Below are positions 40,671-49,431 of a stretch of DNA of 64,000 bases, piece after piece (the stretch's first letter is position 1; every line of letters begins with the position of its first letter). The position numbers and the translations under genes were made by a program. The stretch comes from Desulfovibrio sp. MES5 (GTDB taxonomy: Bacteria > Desulfobacterota > Desulfovibrionia > Desulfovibrionales > Desulfovibrionaceae). The stretch lies in contig NZ_MJUZ01000008.1 in assembly GCF_002237645.1 (NCBI RefSeq), forward strand, positions 1-64,000, read 5' to 3'. The notes under the pieces were generated by a model, which saw nothing but the letters and a program-made list of their open reading frames with translations, did not search any database and had not been told where the DNA came from.

Positions 40671-41456
40671 TCATTCTTCCCTGGCGTCGTTGTCTGCGCC
40701 GGAAGGTTTGACGCACATCAGCTTGGCCCCAGCCTGCACAAAGGGCTGGCAAAGATTTTCATCCGCGTCCGTGACAAGGGTCCAGTCCAGCGGCAGTTGC
40801 GCCCAGATCGGCTGCGACGCGCAGCCCAGTTTGGAGGAATCAACCAGCACGAATGTTTCCTTGGCCTGACGCATCATGAGAAGCTTGAGCGATATTTGTT
40901 CCAGCGTGGCTTCGCACAGGCCACGGTCAGACACAAGGCCGTTGCCGCTGGTAAAAGCCCTGTCGGCCGTAAGGCAGCGCAGGGCGCTTTCGGCAAAAGG
41001 GCCGTATGCGCTCATGCTGATTGGCCTGATGGAGCCGCCCAGAAAGATGGTTTTTATGTTGGGCGCATCCGCAAGAATGGCGGTGAGCTTAATATTATTG
41101 GTAATGACAGTAAGCTCTTTGTCATACAGAAAGCGGGCCATGGAGGTAATGGTGGAACCACCGTCAAGGATGATGGTTTCTCCGTCCCCAACTTGAGCCG
41201 CCGCAGCCTGGGCAATGGTCTGTTTGGCCGCGCGGTGCTGCCATTCGCGGACGGGATAGTTTTCTTCCTGAATACAAGGCGCAAGCATTGCGCCGCCATA
41301 GGTACGGGCCACGGCTTTTTCTTTGGAGAGCCTTTGCAAATCGCGCCGTACAGTGGAAAATGAAACTCCAAATTTTTCAGCCAATAATTTTATGTCGTTG
41401 GCTCCACTCGCGATGGCTTCGAGCATGGCCGTACGCCGTTCTCTGCTTCGTCGCAT
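40671..41456 (-). CDS. DeoR/GlpR family transcriptional regulator
   Basis: N-terminal HTH LAEKFGVSFSTVRRDLQRLS; sugar-binding C-domain DGGSTITSMARFL. Confidence 0.9.
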   Translation of the reverse strand: MRRSRERRTAMLEAIASGANDIKLLAEKFGVSFSTVRRDLQRLSKEKAVARTYGGAMLAPCIQEENYPVREWQHRAAKQTIAQAAAAQVGDGETIILDGGSTITSMARFLYDKELTVITNNIKLTAILADAPNIKTIFLGGSIRPISMSAYGPFAESALRCLTADRAFTSGNGLVSDRGLCEATLEQISLKLLMMRQAKETFVLVDSSKLGCASQPIWAQLPLDWTLVTDADENLCQPFVQAGAKLMCVKPSGADNDAREE

Positions 41457-41766
41457 AGTTACCCTTCCTGTACGTAATTAGCAGTTATATACCTTGAAGT
41501 GGGAATAAATGTAAGGCTTCCTGAAGTAAATAATATGCGTGAATTACGCAAAAAAATTTGTAAAAAACGGATTATCCCGGTAAAAATAAAAATTCTTGCG
41601 CATTTTGCCCAATCTGCTATGAATTCCTGGGGGTGCCAGAAAACGGCGTATTTTTGTGTTTTCTGCGTGTTCTTCCTGGTTTTTGGTGTTGTTTTATTGC
41701 GCGGATCAATCATTTTTAACTTGCCCCGATATGCGGGATGCGGTTACGCAGCTGGAGGGTTCAGTC

Positions 41767-42741
41767 ATGCAGATCAAACGGACGATGGAACGGGTTCCTG
41801 GCGGGCTTATGGTCATTCCGCTGTTGCTTGGCGCGCTTTGCAACACCTTTTTTCCCAATACGCCCAAAATATTTGGTTCTTTTACTGGCGGCCTTTTTAC
41901 CGGGGCAACAAGCATTCTGGCTGTTTACTATGTCTGCATGGGCGCGACCATCAGTTTTAAAACAACTCCCTACATCATCAAGAAGGGAGGCGTTCTCTTT
42001 ATGGCCAAGGTGGGCGTGGCCGCGATCATCGGCATTATCGTGGGGCAGTTTCTTGGCGAGGCCCCGGTGGAAGAAGGCTTTTTTGCGGGTATTTCCACTC
42101 TGGCCATAGTGGCCGCCCTTAATGACACCAACGGCGGGCTGTATATGGCCCTCATGGGGCAATACGGCAGACCCAAGGATGTTGCCGCATACTCCATCAT
42201 GTGTCTTGAGTCCGGCCCATTTCTTACCATGGTAACATTGGGCGTAGCCGGGCTTTCGGCCTTTCCCTGGCAGATGATGGTTGGCGCTATCTTCCCCCTG
42301 GTTCTGGGCATGATTCTTGGCAACCTTGACAAGGACATGAGGGATTTTCTCAAAGCTGCTCCTGCGGTGCTCATTCCGTTTTTCGCCTTTGCGCTTGGCA
42401 CCGGGCTTGATCTTTCCAAGGTCTGGAATGCGGGTCTGCTTGGCATTGGCCTTGGCGTCTGTGTTGTGCTGCTCACCGGCATAGTTCTTTTTATTGGGGA
42501 TCGCCTGACCGGAGGCACTGGTGTTGCCGGATTGGCCGCTTCCTCAACCGCTGGCAACGCCGCCGCCGTGCCTATGATCATTGCCCAGGCCAACCCCGTC
42601 TATGCGCCTGCCGCGCAGCAGGCGACAGTGCTTGTGGCGTCCTGCGTGGTGGTCACGGCCATTCTCACCCCCATTGTCACCGCGTGGGGCGTCAAAGTTT
42701 TTGGAGCTCCCAAGGATTTGCCGGATGAAAATGAGGCTTAG
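41767..42741 (+). CDS. 2-keto-3-deoxygluconate permease family transporter
   Basis: [47 protein letters not shown] matches KdgT family. Confidence 0.88.
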   Translation: MQIKRTMERVPGGLMVIPLLLGALCNTFFPNTPKIFGSFTGGLFTGATSILAVYYVCMGATISFKTTPYIIKKGGVLFMAKVGVAAIIGIIVGQFLGEAPVEEGFFAGISTLAIVAALNDTNGGLYMALMGQYGRPKDVAAYSIMCLESGPFLTMVTLGVAGLSAFPWQMMVGAIFPLVLGMILGNLDKDMRDFLKAAPAVLIPFFAFALGTGLDLSKVWNAGLLGIGLGVCVVLLTGIVLFIGDRLTGGTGVAGLAASSTAGNAAAVPMIIAQANPVYAPAAQQATVLVASCVVVTAILTPIVTAWGVKVFGAPKDLPDENEA

Positions 42742-42804
42742 CCGAGGATGCCTGCGGGCGGGCGCAAGGGCGCATTCGTCGCAGGTTCGTAACAGGGGAA
42801 CGCT

Positions 42805-44064
42805 ATGAATCCATCTTGGTTTATTGTCGCGGATGATCTCACAGGCGCGGCAGATTGCGCCATCGCCTTTGCCAAAAGCGGCATGCCCGCATCAGTGCTT
42901 TTTGAGGGCGGCGAGGCTGCGGACGTACCCGGCGGGGTAGTGGCAGTGGATGTGGCAAGCCGGGCTCTTTCGGCAACAGCGGCGGCAAAGGCCCATGTTT
43001 GCCTGCTGGAGCAGCGGTTTGCTCGACCCATGCGGCTTTATAAAAAGCTTGATTCCCTCATGCGCGGACAGCCCATGGCGGAAACTGCGGCCACCATTGA
43101 AGTGCTGCGCAAGCTCGGCGGCCCTTCGTTTTTGGTTATGGCTCCTGCCTTTCCGGCCACTGGCAGAACAACGGTCAATGGCTGCGTGCTGGTCAACGGC
43201 GAGCCCCTTGAAGCCACAGAGGTCTGGGCAAGGGATCATACGTACCCCAGCGGCAATCTGGTGGAAAACCTTGGCGCGGTCGGAGTAAAAACGTACGGCA
43301 TCACGCTGGATGTGGTGCGGAGCGGCGTTGGCGGCATCACGGCTCTGGTTCAGGACTGCATGAATAAAGGCTTTTACGGCGTTGTTTGCGATGCTGAAAC
43401 GCCAGATGACCTTGCAATCATTGCCGAGGCTACCTATCCTTTAGCTGATAGGGTTTTCTTCGCGGGGACCGGGGGCCTTGCCGTGCCGCTGGCGCGCATG
43501 TCCGCTCCGGATCGCGGTGGCGTGACCATTTCCGTTCCGGCAACGGAGCGCGGCGTCCTTATGGTGGTGGGCAGTCTGGTACGGGTTTCGCGTCAGGCCT
43601 TGCGGTTTGTGCTGGATACAAAGCCTGTGCTTCATGTGCCCTTTACGCCCGCTGAACTGACTTCCGCCAGTGACGCGGCACTTGAAGAGCGCGGGCGGGA
43701 AATCAAAGAGGCTCTGCTTGCAGGCCGTGACGTTGTGGCGGAAATCGTTGAGGTTGACGATCCGGACCTTTCGAAGGGCGGCAGCCTGGCCAGTCGTCTT
43801 GCCGCAGCTCTGCATGGCGTTCTTGAGGCTTCGGGCGGTCTTGTGGCCACCGGAGGAGAAACGGCCGCCATGCTCATGGCCCGTGCGGGTATTCACGGCA
43901 TACAGCTTGTGACCGAGGTTGAAAGCGGCGTGCCTGTGGGCCTGACCTTGGGCAGGCATGCCTTGCCCATTATCACCAAGGCCGGTTCTTTCGGCACCGA
44001 GCATACCCTGGCCAGGTGCATAGAATATATACGCGCTGCAAATTATAAAGGAGAATTGGCTTGA
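42805..44064 (+). CDS. Four-carbon acid sugar kinase family (DUF1537; DtnK/OtnK-like)
   Basis: IVADDLTGAADCAIAFAKSG...; C-term GLVATGGETAAMLM; context. Confidence 0.88.
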   Translation: MNPSWFIVADDLTGAADCAIAFAKSGMPASVLFEGGEAADVPGGVVAVDVASRALSATAAAKAHVCLLEQRFARPMRLYKKLDSLMRGQPMAETAATIEVLRKLGGPSFLVMAPAFPATGRTTVNGCVLVNGEPLEATEVWARDHTYPSGNLVENLGAVGVKTYGITLDVVRSGVGGITALVQDCMNKGFYGVVCDAETPDDLAIIAEATYPLADRVFFAGTGGLAVPLARMSAPDRGGVTISVPATERGVLMVVGSLVRVSRQALRFVLDTKPVLHVPFTPAELTSASDAALEERGREIKEALLAGRDVVAEIVEVDDPDLSKGGSLASRLAAALHGVLEASGGLVATGGETAAMLMARAGIHGIQLVTEVESGVPVGLTLGRHALPIITKAGSFGTEHTLARCIEYIRAANYKGELA

Positions 44065-45050
44065 AGCTTCCAATTGTGGCCATTACCATGGGCGATGCCT
44101 CCGGCATCGGGCCTGAAATCATAGTCAAGGCCATGGCCAGGCCCGATATGGCCGCATGGGCAAGGATACTTGTGGTTGGCGACGCAGAACGACTGCGTGA
44201 AGCCGCGGAGATCACGGGCAGCGCGGTTACTGTCAATGCGCTTGCCGACCCGGGTGATGCTCAGTATGTAGCTGGCGCCATTGATTGTATCGATGTGCCG
44301 GTTATTCCCAAGGGGCATCCCTTCGGCGTGGTTTCGCCCATATCCGGCGAAGGAGCCTACCAGTTCATCAAGAAAGCGGTGGAACTTGTGCAGGCGGGCA
44401 AGGCCCAGGCCATCTGCACCGCCCCTCTGAACAAGGAAGCCTTGCACGCGGCAGGGCGCATGTTTCCCGGGCATACGGAAATGCTGGCCCATCTTACGGA
44501 CACGCCTGAAGTCTCGATGATGCTCATGACGCCCATCCTGCGGGTTGTGCATGTGACCACCCACCTGGGCCTCATTGACGCCATCAACAAGATAGAGCCC
44601 GCCCTTGTGGAGCGTACCATAGCAAGGGCGCACGACACGCTTGTGCGTGCGGGCATCGCCAATCCGCGTATAGCGGTTTGCGCCATCAATCCCCATGCCG
44701 GAGAAAACGGCCTGTTTGGCAATGGAGAAGAAGAAACAAAGATTCTTCCCGCTGTGAAGGCCACGCAGGCCAGAGGGTGGAATGTGGAAGGCCCGCTGCC
44801 GTCGGATACGCTTTTCTTCCGTGCCGGAAGAGGTGACTTTGACGTCGTGATAGCCATGTACCACGATCAGGGCCACGGGCCGATCAAGGTTATGGGAATC
44901 GCCGATGGCGTGAACATCACCATCGGACTTCCCGTGATCCGGACTTCTGTGGACCACGGAACAGCCTTTGACATAGCCGGAAAAGGCGTTGCCAGTGAAG
45001 ACAGCCTCATTGAGGCCGTGCGCCAGGCGGCCTTGCTGAGCGCTCGGTAG
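44061..45050 (+). CDS. pdxA2: PdxA/PdxA2 family dehydrogenase
   Basis: ITMGDASGIGPEIIVKA, PGHTEMLAHLT, INPHAGENGLFG, YHDQGHGPIKV motifs; TTG start overlapping kinase stop. Confidence 0.85.
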   Translation: MKLPIVAITMGDASGIGPEIIVKAMARPDMAAWARILVVGDAERLREAAEITGSAVTVNALADPGDAQYVAGAIDCIDVPVIPKGHPFGVVSPISGEGAYQFIKKAVELVQAGKAQAICTAPLNKEALHAAGRMFPGHTEMLAHLTDTPEVSMMLMTPILRVVHVTTHLGLIDAINKIEPALVERTIARAHDTLVRAGIANPRIAVCAINPHAGENGLFGNGEEETKILPAVKATQARGWNVEGPLPSDTLFFRAGRGDFDVVIAMYHDQGHGPIKVMGIADGVNITIGLPVIRTSVDHGTAFDIAGKGVASEDSLIEAVRQAALLSAR

Positions 45051-45077
45051 AACAACCGCCCGTCATAACGGCAGGCG

Positions 45078-45122
45078 AAAAACACCCCGAATCCGGCCAA
45101 CGCAGAATTCGGGGTGTTTTTG
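45078..45122 (+). terminator. Intrinsic terminator after pdxA2
   Basis: AAAACACCCCGAAT ... ATTCGGGGTGTTTTT. Confidence 0.85.
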
Positions 45123-45379
45123 TAATTAGCCTCCCGCCCGACCTTTCCGCTGCGCCTCGGATATGCCAACACGCAGAGGCTTTGGCGTATACGGCTTACT
45201 GCCCCCCGCATGTTGCAGCAACTCATTTCAACGGCCATACACGGCGCAGAGCGCCCTCGGACGCATGAACCTGAGAGCAACGAAATATCTCTCCACAACC
45301 TTGGGGTTGATAGGGGAGAGCGCAGATATTTTTGTGTCCATCACGAATAGAATCACGAATGGCGATGAGCTACCAAAAG

Positions 45380-45408
45380 AAAAGGGCTACTGTTTCCAGT
45401 AGCCCTTG
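45380..45408 (-). terminator. Intrinsic terminator after tRNA-Ser
   Basis: AAGGGCTACTGgaaaCAGTAGCCCTTTTCTTTT on minus strand. Confidence 0.8.
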
Positions 45409-45413
45409 AAATA

Positions 45414-45505
45414 TGGCGGAGAGGGAGAGATTCGAACTCTCGGTACGCTATTAACGTACACACGATTTCCAATCGTGCTCCTTCGACCAGCTCGGACACC
45501 TCTCC
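45414..45505 (-). tRNA. tRNA-Ser (anticodon GGA), CCA encoded
   Basis: GGAGAGGTGTCCGAGCTGGTCGAAGGAGCACGATTGGAAATCGTG...TTCGAATCTCTCCCTCTCCGCCA with long variable arm. Confidence 0.95.
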
Positions 45506-45615
45506 GCATTGCTTCGTCGTGCAAAGCCGAACCTGTATATGGCATATGCACAAAGAAGGCAAGAAAAAAATGGTAAAAATTATGGGCTAATGCCGTTCAA
45601 ACGTATGTCAGCCAC

Positions 45616-45783
45616 CTAAGGTTTGTTCTCGGGCGGCGTTTTTTCGCTCTCTGACTTTTTTTCATCCCTCCGCCGGAGGGGGGGCGGGCGAAAGCCCATT
45701 CAGCAGATGCCGCCGCCAGTCTTGGTCAGCATCCAGAACAGGCCCCCTACAATGGCCACTGTCAGCAGGATTTTTATAAGCAT
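45616..45783 (-). CDS. Tiny TM protein; 27 aa to in-frame UGA, 55 aa if UGA is recoded (candidate selenoprotein)
   Basis: MLIKILLTVAIVGGLFWMLTKTGGGIC-UGA-MGFRPPPLRRRDEKKSESEKTPPENKP*; AGGAG SD; hairpin CCCUCC-GGC-GGAGGG centred 27 nt after UGA. Confidence 0.45.
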
Positions 45784-45786
45784 TGC

Positions 45787-45927
45787 CTACTCCTGCCCAG
45801 GAGTATTTTTCTTTTTGCGTTCTTCATCCGCCCGCTTTTTTTCAATTTTTGCCGAGCGGTAGAAAACCCAAAGACCCAGGGCCGACAGCACCGTGATGGC
45901 TAAGGCGTTGAGCGTCAGGTTGCCCAT
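45787..45927 (-). CDS. 46-aa single-TM small protein downstream of fabI (not in ORF track)
   Basis: MGNLTLNALAITVLSALGLWVFYRSAKIEKKRADEERKKKNTPGQE*; SD overlaps fabI stop region; coupled to next tiny ORF. Confidence 0.65.
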   Translation of the reverse strand: MGNLTLNALAITVLSALGLWVFYRSAKIEKKRADEERKKKNTPGQE

Positions 45928-45939
45928 AGTTTGTTATCC

Positions 45940-46710
45940 TCAGGCGGACGCGCCCACCTTGCTGAAGCCGCTGTCCACGTAAATGACCTGCCCCGTAACG
46001 GCGTGGGCCAGATCAGAAGCCAGAAAAGCCGCCACGCCGCCGACATCGGCGGTCGTCACATTGCGGCGCAGGGGGGAGTTGTTCTCCACCATATTGAAAA
46101 TATCCTTGAGACTGGACACGGCGGAGGCGGCCAGCGTCTTGATGGGGCCAGCGCTGATGGCATTGACGCGCACGCCCTTGGGGCCAAGATCATACGCCAG
46201 GTAGCGCACTGAGGCTTCAAGCGCGGCCTTGGCGACGCCCATAACGTTGTAGCCGGGGATGACCTGCGTGGATCCGTGGTAGGTCATGCTGAGCACAGAG
46301 GCGTTTTCGGTAAGGAGCGGTTCAAAAGCGCGGCAAAGCCCGGTAAGGGAATAGGCCGAAACTTCGAGCGCAAGTTTGAAGCCGTCGCGCGACGTGTCCA
46401 CAAAGCGGCCGCAGAGGTCATCCCGGTTGGCAAAAGCCACGGAGTGCACCAGAATGTCCAGATCGCCCCATTTTTCTTTAACAATGGCCGCAGCGTCGTT
46501 AATCTGCCCATCGTCGCACACGTCACACTGGAAGGTAAATTCGCCGCCCAGTTCTTCACTCAGAGGTTCCACGCGCTTTTTAATGGCGTCGCCCACATAG
46601 TTGAAAGCAAGGCGCGCGCCCTGGGCTTTGAGGGCGGCGGCGATGCCGTATGCGATGCTTCTATTGTTGGCCAGTCCCATTATAAGGGCTTTCTTTCCTT
46701 GCAGCAGCAT
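45940..46710 (-). CDS. fabI: Enoyl-[ACP] reductase FabI
   Basis: MLLQGKKALIMGLANNRSIAYGIAAALKAQGA; SLKDIFNMVENNSPLRRNVTTADVGGVAAFLASDLA. Confidence 0.93.
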   Translation of the reverse strand: MLLQGKKALIMGLANNRSIAYGIAAALKAQGARLAFNYVGDAIKKRVEPLSEELGGEFTFQCDVCDDGQINDAAAIVKEKWGDLDILVHSVAFANRDDLCGRFVDTSRDGFKLALEVSAYSLTGLCRAFEPLLTENASVLSMTYHGSTQVIPGYNVMGVAKAALEASVRYLAYDLGPKGVRVNAISAGPIKTLAASAVSSLKDIFNMVENNSPLRRNVTTADVGGVAAFLASDLAHAVTGQVIYVDSGFSKVGASA

Positions 46711-46969
46711 GAGTCCTCCTAAGAGAATACGGTCCGGCCATGGCCGGCAATGGTTGTTTTTTACCGCCTGTCGTCTGTGACGGCGCGGCTGTACAAAAAA
46801 TCTGTCGAAAGCGTCAGCGGTGCGATTGTCCGCCGCGCGCCCTCGGGGCGGCCTTGGCCAGTGCGCATGGCAAAGAGCCACGGCAGCCTGAAGCCGCCTG
46901 GGGGTACACTGCAGGCACGTCTGAAGTGTGCCTGTCGCCGGCCCGTGTTGCGACAAAAGCCGACGTGTG

Positions 46970-47027
46970 CCCCCGGCCTTTGCCTGCGCACGGCTGCATA
47001 GCGCGTCGTGCACAGGCAAAGGCCGGG
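46970..47027. repeat. Long imperfect inverted repeat between purC and fabI
   Basis: CCCCCGGCCTTTGCCTGCGCACG ... CGTGCACAGGCAAAGGCCGGG. Confidence 0.7.
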
Positions 47028-47070
47028 TCAACCGATGCGCCGCAACATGGCGTCGCGTTGGCTGAAGGAA

Positions 47071-47952
47071 TTATTTTGTAAGAATTTCGTAAGCTTCTTT
47101 GTATTTATTGGCAGTGGCCGTGATGACCTCTTCGGGCAGCGGCGGTGGCGGAGGCTGCATGTTCCAGGGCTGTTTTTTCAGCCAGTCGCGCAGGTACTGC
47201 TTGTCAAAACTGGGCTGACCCTGCCCGGGCTTGTACTGGTCCGCAGGCCAGAAGCGCGAAGAGTCGGGCGTGAGCACTTCATCAATAAGGTGCAGCGTGC
47301 CGTCAATCATGCCGAATTCAAATTTGGTGTCAGCCACGATGATTCCACGGCCAGCGGCGTACGTGCGGCCTGCCTCATAGATGGCCAAAGACGTTTCTTC
47401 AACCTTGCGGGCCAGGTCTTCACCCAGAAGCTGCGCAGCCTGGGCCACGCTGATGTTTTCGTCATGCTGCCCCAGTTCCGCCTTGGTGGAAGGGGTGAAG
47501 ATGGCGGGCTCCAACTTGTCGGATTCGCGCAGGTTGGCAGGCAGGGCGTACCCGCACAGAGAGCCGGTGGCCTGGTAGTCCTTCCAGCCGGATCCGGTGA
47601 TGTAGCCCCGCACGATGCACTCCACGGGCAGCGGGCTGGCTTTGCGCACCAGTACCGAGCGGCCTTCAAGCTCGTCCTTCCACGGGGCCAGTTCCGCCGG
47701 GAAGCGGTTGACGTCGCTTTCGACCAGGTGGTTGGGGATGATGTGCTTGAATTTTTCCATCCAGAACAGGGTGATCTGATTCAGGATCACGCCCTTGTAC
47801 GGGATGGGCTCGTTCATTATCACGTCAAAGGCCGACATGCGGTCTGTGGTGACGATGAGCAGAGTTTTTTCGTCCACGTTGTAGATGTCGCGAACCTTCC
47901 CGCGAGAGAGCAGGGGATAGGCGCTGATGTCTGTCTTGACAACAACTTTCAT
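47071..47952 (-). CDS. purC: Phosphoribosylaminoimidazole-succinocarboxamide synthase
   Basis: YPLLSRGKVRDIYNVDEKTLLIVTTDRMSAFDVIM...VRGYITGSGWKDY...DTKFEFG. Confidence 0.95.
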   Translation of the reverse strand: MKVVVKTDISAYPLLSRGKVRDIYNVDEKTLLIVTTDRMSAFDVIMNEPIPYKGVILNQITLFWMEKFKHIIPNHLVESDVNRFPAELAPWKDELEGRSVLVRKASPLPVECIVRGYITGSGWKDYQATGSLCGYALPANLRESDKLEPAIFTPSTKAELGQHDENISVAQAAQLLGEDLARKVEETSLAIYEAGRTYAAGRGIIVADTKFEFGMIDGTLHLIDEVLTPDSSRFWPADQYKPGQGQPSFDKQYLRDWLKKQPWNMQPPPPPLPEEVITATANKYKEAYEILTK

Positions 47953-47979
47953 GAGGGCTCCTGATACTTGTCAGCCTGA

Positions 47980-49284
47980 TTATTTTTTTGCGCGTGCTTC
48001 CACGCTGCGGGCGTGCGCTTCAAGCCCTTCCATACGGGCGAGAGCGGCTATGGCCTGCATGTTTTGCTGTAAAAAGGTCGATGACGCGGCCACGATGCTG
48101 GTCTTTTTGCAAAATGTCTGCACCGAAAGGGCTGAGGAAAAACGTGCCGTGCCCAGAGTGGGCAGCACATGGTTGGGCCCTGCAAAGTAGTCGCCCACGG
48201 CTTCGGGGCTGTGCTGCCCCATAAAGACGGCCCCTGCATGGCGGATATGCGGCAACACGCCCCAAGGGTCGCGCGTGCAGATTTCCAGGTGCTCGGGGGC
48301 CACCATATTCGCCACAGCCACGGCCACGCTCAGATTGGGCGTAACCACGATGGCTCCCCACTCTTCAAGCGACCGGGCGGCGGTGGTGGCTCTGGGCAGG
48401 GCCATGCACTGCTTGTCCAGCTCCTGCCGGATGCTTTCGGCCAGACGCGGGTCGTCAGTGACGCAGATGGCAGAGGCAAGCGTGTCGTGTTCTGCCTGCG
48501 AAAGCATGTCCGCCGCCACCCACGTGGGGTTGGCAGAGGAATCAGCCAGGATGAGAACTTCACTGGGGCCTGCGATCATGTCGATGCCGACCATGCCCTG
48601 CACCAGGCGTTTGGCAGTCGTGACGAAAATATTGCCCGGCCCGGCAATGACGTCAACGGGCGCGATGCTTTCCGTGCCGTAGGCCAGGGCCGCAATGGAC
48701 CACGCCCCGCCCACGCGGTAAACTTCTTCAATATCCAGCAGATGAGCGGCAGCGAGAATGTGCGGGTTGACGCTGCCGTCCTTGCGCGGCGGAGTGCAGA
48801 TGGCAAGGCGCGGAACCCCGGCCACCTGCGCGGGGATGGCGCACATAAGCAGGCTGGAGATAAGTGGGGTATTGCCGCCCTGTCCGCCGGGCACGTAAAG
48901 CCCTGCTGCGTCCATGGGCAGAACGTGCTGCCCAAGAATGCTGCCGTCAGGCCGTGTGGTGAACCACGATTTTTCCAGTTGGGCTTCGTGAAAAGCGCGG
49001 ATGTGGATAGCAGCCTGACTGATGACTTCCCTGTCTTCGGCAGGAACAGCAGCGGCTGCGCGCGCTATTTCTTGTTCGCTCACGCGAAGCGGCGGCGCAA
49101 AGTCCGGGCAGTCAAAATTGCGGGTATACTCTACCAGCCCTTCATCGCCTTTTGCGCGTACCGCGGCGATAATATCACGCACGGCGCTTTCCACCCCGTC
49201 ACCGGGGTTGTTGCGCCCTTGCAGCCATTGGGCGAGCTTGGGCCATTCCTGCTCGCTATGCAGTGTCAGTGTCCGGCATGTCAT
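47980..49284 (-). CDS. hisD: Histidinol dehydrogenase
   Basis: VYVPGGQGGNTPL-like, DVIAGPGNIFVTTAKRLVQGMVGIDMIAGPSEVLILAD, NHVLPTLGTARFSS. Confidence 0.95.
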   Translation of the reverse strand: MTCRTLTLHSEQEWPKLAQWLQGRNNPGDGVESAVRDIIAAVRAKGDEGLVEYTRNFDCPDFAPPLRVSEQEIARAAAAVPAEDREVISQAAIHIRAFHEAQLEKSWFTTRPDGSILGQHVLPMDAAGLYVPGGQGGNTPLISSLLMCAIPAQVAGVPRLAICTPPRKDGSVNPHILAAAHLLDIEEVYRVGGAWSIAALAYGTESIAPVDVIAGPGNIFVTTAKRLVQGMVGIDMIAGPSEVLILADSSANPTWVAADMLSQAEHDTLASAICVTDDPRLAESIRQELDKQCMALPRATTAARSLEEWGAIVVTPNLSVAVAVANMVAPEHLEICTRDPWGVLPHIRHAGAVFMGQHSPEAVGDYFAGPNHVLPTLGTARFSSALSVQTFCKKTSIVAASSTFLQQNMQAIAALARMEGLEAHARSVEARAKK

Positions 49285-49431
49285 AGTATTTTCCTCACCT
49301 CAGTTGGGGGGAATATACAGAAGGGCCGGAGGAATGTCGAGGCTCCCCTGATCCGCTGCGGCAGCGAGAATGGGGTCAGTAGACGAGCGAAAGCGGGGGG
49401 CAGCGGGGTGAGCGCTGACGTGGACTGTCGG

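Noticed and set aside
46740-47081. 113-aa plus-strand ORF between fabI and purC
   Set aside because: No family similarity, no SD evident, and overlaps a long inverted repeat.
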